Source: Alisma plantago-aquatica (taxonomy: Eukaryota > Streptophyta > Magnoliopsida > Alismatales > Alismataceae). Taken from it: DNA of 64,000 bases. The notes under the pieces were generated by a model. The model saw only the letters and a list, made by a program, of their open reading frames with translations, ran no database searches and was not told the DNA's origin. The stretch covers positions 1,129,908,244 through 1,129,972,243 of the forward strand of contig OY856412.1 of the NCBI GenBank assembly GCA_963693085.1, written 5' to 3'. Made by a program: the position numbers and the translations under genes. This document shows, in pieces, positions 34,604 through 45,499 of the stretch; position 1 is the stretch's first letter, and every line of letters begins with the position of its first letter.

Positions 34604-34888
34604 TGTAACGCCTGGGCCCACTGCCCAAGGCTCTAGTAGAGATTTAGAAATGATGACTGGCCCCACAAACCACCACTAGCCTTACTTGTGTGCTTTGTCC
34701 TCACGCGCAAGTTGGGGTCAACTTCCCAACTAGTCACCCATCCTAGTACTACTCCAAGTCGAGCACACTTAACTATAGAGTTCTTTAGAGATGGGCTCCC
34801 TGAAAAGGAGGTGCACCTTGGTGATATGGGCAGTCCAATCATTCCTTTTAAGATCATTATCTAAGGCCTCAAATCCTGGGATGTTACA
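34604..34888 (-). repeat. Element C 5' LTR (Cassandra-type)
   Basis: 285 bp, plus-strand ends TGTAACGCCTGGGCCC and CTGGGATGTTACA. It holds the full 5S-like segment. As the 5' LTR on the minus strand it would drive transcription. Confidence 0.88.
34714..34800 (-). other. 5S rRNA-derived segment in LTR (Cassandra hallmark)
   Basis: Minus strand reads GAACTCTATAGTTAAGTGTG, then CTCGACTTGGAGTAGTACTA, then GGATGGGTGACC and TGGGAAGT. This matches the central and 3' part of plant 5S rRNA, including regions equivalent to box A (AAGTGTGCTCGACTT) and box C (GGATGGGTGACC). In Cassandra elements this is thought to supply RNA polymerase III-like promoter structure. The 5' third of 5S is poorly preserved, so this is not an rRNA gene. 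Confidence 0.88.
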
Positions 34889-36085
34889 TTTTTAGTAATT
34901 GTGCAGTTTATCATCTTCAAGCTCATTATTCTCCTTTGCTCGTGATCAGTGCTGCCCAGCGGTCAACTACAGGGTTGACTTCCACCCTCCGGTGGTCTTA
35001 GCGCCCAGGCAAGGGCTTCCTATCCTCTACCTATTATCCATGAATTGGCCGCATACCCCCTCACCTCCTCCGATGGTCAGGGTTGGCTGTCCTGGTAGCC
35101 TACCCTTGTGCCGAAACAGAGCTCCTCTCATACCCTGGTCATGGTACTCGGCAAGCTTCTTATCGCAGTTGCTTGCACATAATTGGTAGGTCCTTCGTCG
35201 CAAACTCAATGGTGTAGTCTGGGTTGGAACATGCGGCTCGTGCCCCCCCCCCTTATATAGGGTCCGCAACCTGTTCTCTCTAACACATTAGGGGAATCCC
35301 ACACACACTATACCAGGTCCCAAAACCTGGTATGGTTGGGATCCTTAGGACTTCCCGAACCTAATGAACCTATCCACGGGTTCTCTCATGCCCAGAGTCA
35401 TGAGAAAATTGGAGATAGAAATTTTCCAGTTTCCCAATCCGTCTGGAACCTGATGACGAGTAGTCATCGTCAGATCTGAGATCACTGGTCATTGGGCCTC
35501 ATTTTAGAACATAAATAAAAATTACAATGTGACATTTAAAGTTATCCTTTACACTTTTAGGAAACTTACAAAATATATATCTCTCAAACTACTTATCCAA
35601 TTAATCCCAAAATTTAGAGGAAAGTCCATAATTACTTAATTGCTTGTGTGTTAAGTTTGGGACTCAAACACAAAATTATGAGAGACTTTTCTTTATATGC
35701 AAGTTATATCTTAATAAGGCATATTTTATGCATATTTTCTCTCTCTTATTCTTTTATTCTCTCTATTTGGATCACTTTTACCATTAGAAACCATGTGGAG
35801 TTGAAATCTCATTCGTAATGATTCCATTATCCATATTTCCACATATTTCTTATATTTTCATCATTATCTCAATTTCCTTCTTAATAATGCATTATTTGAT
35901 TTCTTACTTTTCTTTTAATCATATTGGACTCATTATCATATTATGATCCACGAAATCACATGCACAAAGAAAGTATTGCAAAGGAAATCCATTTAATACA
36001 TTTACTTCATACTATTCCCATAACATACATTTATTGGGGAAATTGCATTTCCAACCAAAAGAACCCAAAAATTGTGGTTGTAACA
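34889..36085 (-). repeat. Element B 3' LTR, inner part
   Basis: Continuation after the C insertion, aligning with about 41800-42994. Ends GGTTGTAACA next to the polypurine tract. Holds a GC-rich leader block. Confidence 0.88.
35252..35259 (-). promoter_or_regulatory. LTR TATA box, element B left LTR
   Basis: Minus strand CCCTATATAAGG followed by a run of G (plus-strand poly-C). In the right LTR the same site reads CTAAATAAG, a weakened TATA. Confidence 0.6.
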
Positions 36086-36101
36086 TTCTTCCCCTCTTAT
36101 A
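36086..36101 (-). other. Element B polypurine tract
   Basis: Minus strand TATAAGAGGGGAAGAA then TGTTAC, the internal/3' LTR boundary. Confidence 0.82.
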
Positions 36102-39100
36102 ACAATTTTGCCCTCAAAATTCCACCAAACATACAAACCTATCAGGATAATACTTTTCCGTGTCCATCATTGGCTCCCATGTGGCTTCATCCTCCCCATG
36201 GTGCTTCCAAAGAACCTTTATTATCTTTTATTCTTTACACATGAGCTCTCTCTCACCTCAGTATCTTGTACCCTCATAGGTGACTCAGGGTAAGCTATCC
36301 TCCCTTGGAGTTCAATAGGTTCAATGCTCAACACATGGCTCGGGTACCTCAGATAGTGCTCTAGATTGGACACATGGAACACATCATACATCATATTATC
36401 CTCAGGGGTAAGGATAAACATAAACAACTCCACCAATCCATCTCAAATGAACCCATGTATTGGGGACTCAGCTTTCCTTAGCTATAGATCAGAGGGGTCG
36501 GGTCTTCATATCACATGTTCACCCACAGTGAACTACATGTCAGTCTTCTCTACATCAGCTCACAACTCAAGTCAATCTTGGTCTTTCTCAACCATTGCTC
36601 GATCAAAGTGACATCATCTGCATACACTGTGGTCTTTCTCTGACCTTTGCAAGGTTCTTTTACCAAAATCATCTGATTGAAGTGGTGACTGACACATCCT
36701 CCCTTATAGAGCTTCATACCTCCTGATACTGGCTATGGTGGTTATCACAACAATCAAACTCTGCTAGGGATAGGAACTGCTCCCATGAATCACCCTACAT
36801 GAGCACACATGCTCTCATCAGACCCTCTAAGGTCTGGATCATACCCTCTTGACTATCCATCAGTCAGGGGTGATATGTTGCACTCAACTTCAAACTAGCA
36901 TCAAGTCCTTCTTTACCTAATTCCACCATATATAAGTAAACTTGAGGTCATACTCAAGAACTCTTGAACTCAGATCACGATGTAGTTGAGCTATCACTCT
37001 CTCATATATAGTTCAACCAGATCTGTTACATAGACAGAGCCCTCTCTAAGGCAAGGGATTAAGGTCAACTTGGTAAGGTGATCTACCATAACCATATTGC
37101 ATCATGACCTCTCTTGGTCTAGGGGAGACCTACCATCATGTTTATGGTGATCTACTCCCATTCCCTCTCAGGGACTCTTCATTACCTATAGCAACTCACT
37201 AGGTTACTGGTGTTCAGCCTTCACTCTCTGACATGTATGGAAACATGCAACATGCAACTCTATATCCCTCTTCATCTAGGTACCACTATAAACCTTAATC
37301 ATCTTGGTAGTACCATGGTGCATGGTGTACTTAAAGTCATGAGATTCTTGAATGACATGATTCCTCAAGGTTGACTCCTTAGAAACCCTAAACACTCTAG
37401 TAGTGGGTTTCACCACCTTCTTTTCCCAAGAGGTGCATCAGAGGTTCTTTTATCAATCCTTCCATCCCATTAAGATTTGGGTCGGCTAATTGGGAAACCT
37501 CCAACTTGACCAATGGGTCTGGTTGTATCTGGGTGTTAGCCACATAGGACTAGCCTTCTAACGATCACAAGGTTCACCTAGAAACTCTTCGAGTCTCTCT
37601 ACTGACTACACAAGAAAGCTGTACACATGAGCCATATTCTACTGAGGACATCTTGTTACCACATAAGACTTCTTACGTGCTAGGTGGTGGTGAAGACATA
37701 AACCCTCATATACTTCACTCATCATCTGCATCTCATATTTAGGTCTAACTGAGTCAAGAAAACTTCAAGCTCATCATCTCGATTATCAAACCCAAACTAT
37801 GACTCATAGATTCCAAACTACTTCTAGAGAGGTATGTTCCTCATATCTCCTTGGTTCTCTTCATGTTTCCAAACCACATACTCTCAAAATGTGTGGTACT
37901 TCCTCAACATAGTAGAAAGGTTTCAACTCATATTACCTTTATCCTCAGTATGGCATGTGTTTTGTCCTATCTTTCAAACCCATAACAAGATGAAATAAGC
38001 ATTTGGTTGTAGTCCAAATACAGAGTTCAACCTGTTCCAAGATTAGAGATGGTGCATCACACATCACCATCACACTTTCCAATCTAAGTTGAAATGTACA
38101 TCACATGTCTCCACACCATGAACACCTCCATTATGGGTCTACACCCATGGGAAGACCATTCCCGTCAACTCTGGATCTTAACATATCTCTTTTATGTACA
38201 ATCCTTAGTCATTACCTCAAGGTCTCTAGGGTGCTGGCACTTTTGGGGTGATCTGACCCTTATGCATCTAGGGAGTGCCTCTCACATTTACCCGTTAGGC
38301 CCCATGAACACATGAAGGTGGACAACCTCATAACCCATGGTCCTTGGGCAAAGGTAGCTATTACCGCCCGACCCTATGTTCTCGTGCATCCAAGAAACAG
38401 AAACTCCTACTTCCATCGGTCTTATCCCTTCATGACCTTAGTGTTGACTTAGGATTCTACAGTAGCTCATGGTTTCTGTGTTGATACTCAAACACTTATC
38501 ATCTTCGAATCCTCATGCAAAGCTCCATTCTCTCTTTGGGCATACATGGATAACTTTGCATCCCTCAAAGGAATCATGGTGACCTACCTACCTCGGTCTG
38601 GCCCCATATAGGTTACTTCCATGGAAACATATCATCATACCCATTAGAGATGGTCACACCTGTGTCTATAGATTCATGCGCACACTATGTGCTCAAACTC
38701 TTATAAGAGACATCTTTAGGTTACCATAAACCCAAAAAAAATGTTGGTGTTCACCGTACATTAAGGGTTCCTTCCCAGGATGGGACAAAACTACCTCTTG
38801 ATAGTAACAAAGGTCACAAACGTCCTTACTTCCAGGGTTCACATCATCATGTACATGCTTAGCCCTATCATGCTACTTATACATGTATCTAGCAAGAAGA
38901 CAACCTACTAAACCATGCTAAGTTTATTGGTATGTCATATGAATTCATCATTCCTCAAGGACCAACCAATATCATCCATGCATATGTCACCAACCTGTGA
39001 GAGTGGTTACTCAAAAATATACCATTGTTCATGTGGGGTTTCCATTTGGACTAAAACATGAGGGGTGCCATACTCAAATACTATGAACTCAAACATCCTC

Positions 39101-40102
39101 GTGAGCATCATGTGCACCAGAAGAGCCTGAGAAGGTATGTACATGATGCTCTTTACATGCCCATCTCCTAAACTATTAGGCACAACCTATCTGTCTTAGG
39201 TCTAAAACTTGTTTCCACTCTCTTCTATGTAGGTAGATACCTCTTTTCTGTTCATATATTCTCATTAGGGTTCCTATATGGTCACCATTAACCTTCTCAA
39301 TGAGGGAACTATTCCTCACCCTAACAGGCATGACTCACCCAAGGTCAGGTCTCCAAATGGAACTAGGTCCACCAACCACACCTAGGCCATGCTTCTCATG
39401 CGTACTCAAAGCCTCTGCACAACATGCATGTCTAACCCACACACGTGCATGCATGCTCAACTATGATATCAAACTCATCATATCTTCTCTTTCTCTAACT
39501 ACCACTTAGGGTTGGGGTTAGCATCATCCTCAGAGGAAGCGTCAGGTCTCTTCCTCTTCCTGGGGCATCTTCCCCCAAGGTTATATTTCTCCTCGTCCTC
39601 CTACAAGAAGGTCTAACCTCATATCTCTCCTGAGGTCATGAAAAGACACACCATGCAACCATAAGCATGTAACTAATCTTTAGTTTACACTTAAACTATT
39701 AAACTTATGTCCATGACATCTTGTTTACATGATTTTCATTATTTGGTAGAGGATTCCTTAATCCTTATTACTCTAATCCCAAACATAGGAGAGTGGTGGA
39801 GAGAGAGAATAACCTAAGTGCTTAATATTTCTCTAGAAATAAGAGGTAGATAAGGGATGAAATTAGATGAGAATACCTAGAGGTATCTTATTTCGAGTCA
39901 AATCCTTTGATTTTGGCCGGCCAGTCACACAGATCCGAGAGTCCTCATAGACTGACTAGTGGGGCGAAGGAAAATATTTCCAGCCCCCCAATCGTGATCC
40001 TTTTCTAGGCACCTCCATCATTGGAAAATCCTCTAATAACTCCCTTGGGTTCTATAGAATTTGTAAAATTTAATAATTATTAGAGATTAAATGGAAAACC
40101 AT
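36102..40102 (-). pseudogene. Degenerate Ty3 gag-pol body of element B
   Basis: Near 36221-36436 (minus) the integrase C-terminus is clear: 'MYDVFHVSNLEHYLRYPSHV' then 'IEPIELQGR' and 'SPMRVQDTEVRE', as in chromovirus-type integrases. Near 39480-39600 a 'SSEDDANPNP'-like gag N-terminal segment matches element A. Between them the sequence parallels A and C but is full of stops. The body is about 4 kb, short for a full Ty3 gag-pol (usually 5 kb or more). Confidence 0.7.
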
Positions 40103-40115
40103 GGCTCTGATACCA
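40103..40115 (-). other. Element B primer-binding site (initiator tRNA-Met)
   Basis: Minus strand TGGTATCAGAGCC, a 13-nt match to the complement of the initiator tRNA-Met 3' end, two bases from the LTR. Confidence 0.92.
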
Positions 40116-40117
40116 AG

Positions 40118-42994
40118 TGTAACAACATCACCTCCCGGTAACCCCCAATTAAGGGATACCAAGAGGTCAGAGGCATTACCCCAAAAGAGGATTTGTGGTT
40201 TTGCAAATAATCAACAATAATTAATAAATTCTACAAAAACTAAGATTTAAAATGGAATAAAAAATTTCTTTTCTCATACCTTGCAAAACATAGGAGCAGA
40301 GGGACTTTACCCCATGTAACATCTATCTATCTAAAATCCTCCAATCTTTATTAAGCTTTATTCCATCATTGTCATTTTAACGGAATATCCATTTTCTTGA
40401 TAAACCTAAAACGCCGACAAACAAAATCCTGTCAGTATAATGAATTATACTGGTATGTGGGGGAACCAAAAACTTGCATTTAAATGTAACAACATATTGT
40501 AAGAAATTATGATTTAACAAAATAAAACTTTACATTTTGAACATTACTACTCAATACATACATACCCTAGCCTCTGTGTTGTCCCTCTAGTGGACATGGA
40601 TACTGCCTCTCATATGTCAGATTTCAACTGACCCCCATGATCCTACCTAATAGGTAGATCACTACATAAGGTTGAAGAGTCGCATGGCCCTACCCAAGGG
40701 TAGCCCAAGGCATCGACTCATGATAACCTGATGATCCGACCTCATAGGTAAACCATATACTAGGTCATCTCATCATCATCAAAGGTACAAAAGAGGACCA
40801 AGATCTGAGCTAGTCACGCATATATATAGTTGCATGAAATAAAAGTAATCCAAGAAGTTATTTCCAAGAAACCGATAAAACTTTGGGAATCCTCGTGAAA
40901 CTAAAGCGATTTATCCATAAGCGTATCCACATACCTGATTTGGAGTCTCAAAGAAGAAACATATCCAAATCCAACTAGATGTCCAATCAAGCAAGCAAAC
41001 ATTGATCCTAAAAACATGTATAATCACCTAGTTGTTACCATCACATTCAAACAACTCTTTATTGACTTGGAACACCTTTTTAAGGTTTCTAAGTCTCATT
41101 AGTATTCATTAGGGTTCCTTTGATCAAATTCTTGAACCTTATCCTTTTAAGGTCAACAAACCCTAAAACTACTTTTCTACTCATAAAAACCCTAATTACA
41201 TAAATTATCCACATTAAGGATCTTTCATACTCAAATTAACTTTAGAATATCATATTTCTGTCTTATTCATGGATTTGTACAATTAAAACCATTAAAAGTC
41301 ATAATCACCAAAATTTGGGTTTTTAGGCCCATTAATGCATATTCATCTACATGGAACCCCAAATTGAGACAATTATGTATAAAGATCATTCTTTTATATC
41401 AAAATCATCCCTTTATTGACAACAAGTTAATTTCAACTTTAAACATCCATATAACCCTTCCCAGATCATTAATCATCAAAATCTAGGGTTTTTCATTAAC
41501 AACAATATTAAAGGTGACAACTTTAAGCACTTTTTGAATTGAAAGCATAATTAGGCTTCAATTAAATTTTTAATGGGTTCCTTGAATTTGTCTTATCAAT
41601 TTTCATATATTGGTCGTCCTAATCGGAATTACCACTAATTAGTTACGAATTTACAAATAAAACTACCTTTTAGGCTAATCACTGGCCGCCACATCATCCA
41701 ATTTGGCCCCTTTTCATCGGCAACTTAGTTATGATGCGAAAAGACCTCTGTGTCCCTATGATAATGAGGTACTCTCTCGACGCACCTGGGGGTGTTTTGG
41801 TAATCATGTGGTTTATCATGTTCAAGCTCATGATTCTCCTTTGCTCACGATCAGCGCTGCCTGGCGGTCAATCGCAGGGTTAACTTTCGCCCTCTGGTGC
41901 TCCTGGCACTCATGCGAGGGCTCCCTACCCTCTTCCCATTATCCCTGAACTGGCCACATACCCCCTCACCTCCTCTTATGGTCGGGGTTGGCCATTCTTT
42001 CTAGCCTGCCCTTGCGCCAAAATAGAGCTCCTCCCTCGCCCTGGTCATGGTACTCGGCAAGGTTATTCTCGCAATTGCTTGCACAGAATTGGTCGGTCCT
42101 TCATCGCGAACTCAATGGTGTAGTCTGGGTTGGCGCATGTGGCTGGTGCCCCCCCCCTCTTATTTAGGGTGAGCAACATGTGCTCTCCCACACATTAGGG
42201 GAATCCCGCACACACTATACCTGGTCTAAAAACCTGGTATGGTTGGGATCCTTAGGACTTCCCGAACCTAATGAACCTATCTGTGGGTTCTCTCATGCCC
42301 AAAGTCACGAGAAAATTGGAGATAGAAATTCTCTAGTTTCCCAATCCGTCTGGAACCTGATGACGAGAAGCCATCGTTGGATATGAGATCAACGGTCACC
42401 AGGCCTCATTTTAGAACATCAATCAAAATTATAATGTGACATTTAAAGTAATCCTTTACACTTTTAAGAAACTTACAAAATTCATCTCTCTCAAACCACT
42501 TATCCAATTAATCCCAAAATGTAGAGGAAAGTCCATAATGACTTAAAATACTTGTGTCTCAAGGTTGGGACTCAAACTCAAAAGTATGGGAGACTTTTCT
42601 TCATATGCAATTTATATCTTAATAAGGCATATTTTATACATATTTTCTCTCTCTTATTCTTTTATTCTCTCTATTTGGATCCCTTTTACCATTAGAAACC
42701 ATGCGGATTTGAAATCTCATTCATAATGATTCCATTATCTATATTTCCTCATATTTCTTATATTTTCATCATTATCTCAATTTCCTTCTTAACAATGCAT
42801 TATTTGATTTCTTCTTTTTCTTTTAATCATATTGGACTCATTATCATATTATGATCCACGAAATAACATGCACAAAGGAAATATTGCAAAGGAAATCCAT
42901 TCAATACATTTAATTCATACAATTCCCATAACCATACATTTATTGAGGAAAATGCATTTCCAACCAAAAGAACCCAAAAATTGGGGTTGTAACA
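40118..42994 (-). repeat. Element B 5' LTR (2.9 kb)
   Basis: Plus-strand ends TGTAACAACATC and GGGGTTGTAACA. It matches 24728-26439 plus 34889-36085 throughout. Being adjacent to the primer site on the minus strand it is the promoter-bearing LTR. Confidence 0.9.
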
Positions 42995-42996
42995 TC

Positions 42997-43001
42997 TTCA
43001 C
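42997..43001. repeat. Element B target-site duplication, right
   Basis: TTCAC, equal to 24723-24727, separated from the LTR end by TC. Confidence 0.7.
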
Positions 43002-44057
43002 TCAACTTATCAACAAGGAGGTCAGTTTGGGGAATATTAAGTTGTGAAGGGCCTCCAAGGATATGAATGTCTCTCATGTTGCATTTGCTAATGATCTTAT
43101 GGTGTTTATGGAAGCAGATGTTGTTGGTGCTCTGCAATTCTACACTTTCAACTATCCATCACTTCTAGTCATCTTTCTTTCCATTACCTAGTTCTATTTG
43201 TGAGGAGATTGAAATAACTTTAAGGAACTTTTTTTGGGGTCAAACTGAAGGAAAAAATAACCTTCATCTTGTTAAGTGGTCATATGTCACTAAAACTAAA
43301 GATGAGGGTGGTTTGGCTAACAAAAGAGTTTAGGATGTCTTAAAGGCAGCTATAATCTTCAATATTTGGATGGTATCTTCGAAGAAAGATAGCCTCAGGA
43401 TCACATGGATCATGATAAATACCTTTCTAAGGACTCCATTTGGAATATTGAGATCTTTGTTCAGCTAGCTTGGTAATTTATCCAAATGATTGGACATCTC
43501 GATGACTTCAAAAAGTTGGTTAACTACATAATAGGGGATGTTGTTAATACTTGGTTGTGGAAAGGCACATCAAATACTTAGAAGAAATTCTTGAATGAGT
43601 GCATTGTAAGCAAAGCAGTTATAAGGTCTGATTTACCTTATTCGAGTAAAGTGAGTCCTATTATTTTTGGAAATCATTGGAATTTTTCTTCACCTAGACT
43701 GCATAATACTCTGAATAGATTTCTTGCTAGTATTCCAGCTCATACTGGGGGAATGGATGATATTCCGATTAACAACAAAAATAAGGTGAACCTGAAAATG
43801 ATTTAGAGGCTTAATAGGGGAAGTGGTGTGACTGACCATGTGTTTTATTGGGTTTGGAAGTTTAACTAGACTAAATGATTTTTTATATCTTTGTGGAAAG
43901 TTTAGTGAATACTACTATCAAGCAACTCCTTGATTAGTTTTGTGGATGATGGTCATTTGTCCTTTCCTATGCTCTGGTGTTGTTTTTTCCTCTATTCATG
44001 TTCTTAGTAGAACAATTTCTTCTCCATTTTTTTTATTTTGTCGAGTGGAGCCAAATG
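43002..44057 (+). pseudogene. LINE2 ORF2: reverse transcriptase second part and 3' end
   Basis: Resumes the RT after element B with 'QLINKEVSLGN'. The catalytic box reads 'VAFANDLMVF', so the first Asp of FADD is Asn. About 30 codons later 'EEIEITLRNFFWGQTEG' and 'LVKWSYVTKTKDEGGL' are the post-palm blocks, in another frame and closer than in LINE1, indicating an internal deletion near 43140. The last 500 bp have weak C-terminal similarity and a T-rich 3' region (about 43980-44045). No A-tail is seen. Confidence 0.78.
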
Positions 44058-45090
44058 TATAGTCAACTAGGTGAGATTGTTTAGTATCACAAGTCTTTCT
44101 TTCCTATTGTTTTGTAAAAAATTACACAAAAAGCAATACATGTCTTACTTCACCAAAAAAATGCATTTTAATATCTTACATGATAGATCCACCGTTGTAG
44201 CCTATGACATCTTATTCATGATATTATCATTCTTCACAAGAATCAAAATATCATGTTCATGAGAGATTAATTTGGATTCTCTCTCATTGAATCCTTCCAT
44301 GTAGAACTCTTTCAATGCATTGCTATTGTATGTGCTTAAACTTCCATTGTGAAAAATTCAAGAACTATCTCATAGATCTTGGTCCTTATCTTACAAGAAG
44401 TTTCACCTTATCCTTTGTTGTTGAAGGTGTTTTTCATGCTAGATCTCAATGTTCACAATATTGAGATGTTATTCCTCATCCTATGTGGAATATTCATATA
44501 TTCTCCCATAAAATCTTTTTTAATCGCTTTTATCTTGATTCATGTCAAAACCTTTTACTACCTTATCAAATCAAAAGATCCCATCCCTAGATGCGTGTTT
44601 CAATCCCATATTGAACTTTGTAGTTTATAGACTTTATTTATAGTCTTGAAGTTGTAAAACCTTTTAGGTTGTATCACATACACATCCTTTGATGTATTTC
44701 ATTAAGGAATCTGGTTTTATCTTCATATTCCAAATCTCTTAGTCTATTTAACTACAAAATAAGCACGGAAATTGGTAAAGGAATTTCTATCATGTTCAAC
44801 AACTTCAACTGATTTGAAAACATATTCAACCAATATGTCCTTTTATGTTATCCATGTAGGTCTTTGCCACAAGACCCTATTGCACCCTATAGGCCTTGCC
44901 CCTTTAGGTGGCACAATCAAGTTCATACCTTCTTAGTTTACATGGATTCCATAATGGCCTTGAGTCGTTGCTTAGATTATGATACTTGATAGCTTCTAGT
45001 TGATTAGTTGGCTCATCCTATACGACCAACCCATCTGAATTGTTGGATTCACAATTCTAGGAATTAAGTTATCCAACATTTTGAATTCTA
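44058..45090 (-). pseudogene. copia reverse transcriptase, main part
   Basis: Minus strand. In order: 'DVYVIQPKRFYNFKTINK' (canonical x-VYMxQPxGF), 'VYKLQSSI' (VCKLxxSIYGLKQ), 'FDKVVKGF' and a decayed YVDD region 'HEHDILILVKND' near 44250. It is broken by many stops. Copia RT copies the element RNA in virus-like particles. It is cut on its 3' side by LINE2. Positions 44632-45058 form the first copy of a tandem duplication. Confidence 0.75.
44632..45058. repeat. Tandem duplication in copia RT, copy 1 (empty CACTA site)
   Basis: Repeats with a 459-bp offset at 45091-45307, continued at 49618-49827. Holds the uninterrupted target TTTTATGTTATCC at 44841-44853. Confidence 0.93.
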
Positions 45091-45307
45091 CTTTATTTAC
45101 AGTCTTGGAGTTGTAAAACCTTTTAGGTTGTGTGACATACACATCCTTTGATGTATTTCATTAAGGAATCCAATTTTATCTTAAATTGCCAAATCCCTTA
45201 GTCTATTTAACTACAAAACAAGCCCAACAACTGGTAAAGGAATTTCTGTCATGTTCAACAACTTCAACTGATTTGAAAACCTATTCAACCAATATGTCCT
45301 TTTATGT
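45091..45307. repeat. Tandem duplication in copia RT, copy 2, left part
   Basis: Starts CTTTATTTACAGTCTTGG, equivalent to 44632. The junction 45059-45090 joins short pieces that occur in the opposite order at 49945-50000, so the duplication had complex breakpoints. Confidence 0.9.
45305..45307. repeat. CACTA target-site duplication, left
   Basis: TGT, repeated at 49615-49617; single TGT at the empty site 44846-44848. Confidence 0.95.
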
Positions 45308-45499
45308 CACTAGTACAGGAATGGTCTGTAGCGTCCGTTTTTTTAAGCATGTAGCGTCACTTTTTAACCGAAGCCTAAGTGGTCGTCGCTATAGAATTTT
45401 CTCTACAGTGTCATTTTATTTGACCAAAAAAACAAACCTTATAGAGTAAACACTGACGCAAAAGGTTGTAAAAAATCTGACCCATGCGAGAAAAAGGAG

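Larger units (their letters stand above)
26440..34888 (-). mobile_element. Element C: Cassandra-type LTRs enclosing a Ty3 body
   Basis: Flanked by TTTTT (26435-26439 and 34889-34893) within the left LTR of element B. Both ends carry related short LTRs (26440-26709, 270 bp; 34604-34888, 285 bp) with TGTAA...TTACA termini and a 5S rRNA-like segment, the defining trait of Cassandra TRIM elements. An iMet primer site adjoins the right LTR and a purine tract the left. Real Cassandra elements are under about 1 kb; this one is 8.4 kb because it holds a Ty3 internal domain and Ty3 3' LTR homologous to A and B. See findings. Confidence 0.8.
24728..42996 (-). mobile_element. Element B: Ty3/gypsy LTR retrotransposon, minus strand
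   Basis: Two LTRs of about 2.9 kb (24728-36085 less the 8.45-kb insertion C, and 40118-42994) flank an internal domain of about 4 kb. An iMet primer site adjoins the right LTR and a polypurine tract adjoins the left, which fixes the minus orientation. A TTCAC duplication brackets it, with two extra bases (TC) at the right end. Termini are TATAATGACC (from TGTAAT by one change) and GGTTGTAACA. Without C it is about 9.8 kb. Confidence 0.88.
17204..44057 (+). mobile_element. LINE2: plant L1-type LINE with two LTR elements nested in it
   Basis: Plus-strand LINE inserted in the copia RNase H/RT region. Visible parts are ORF1 (17204-18210, resuming 22407), ORF2 endonuclease and RT (22751-24727) and the rest of RT (43002 onward). 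It is interrupted by element X (18211-22406) and by element B (24728-42994). Without these the element would be about 4.4 kb, shorter than LINE1, consistent with internal loss. I could not find a convincing target duplication or poly(A) tail, so both outer ends are approximate. Confidence 0.8.

Noticed and set aside
34714..34800. A functional 5S rRNA gene
   Set aside because: Only the central and 3' part matches, there are several substitutions, it lies inside a short LTR with TG...CA ends, and it occurs twice at the ends of one element. It fits the Cassandra LTR trait.
17160..44075. Target-site duplication for LINE2 (ATGTTAATAGTTGAAGG vs ATGTATAGTCAACTAGG)
   Set aside because: The two strings are only loosely similar and need gaps; no A-tail precedes the right one. 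LINE2 ends are left approximate.
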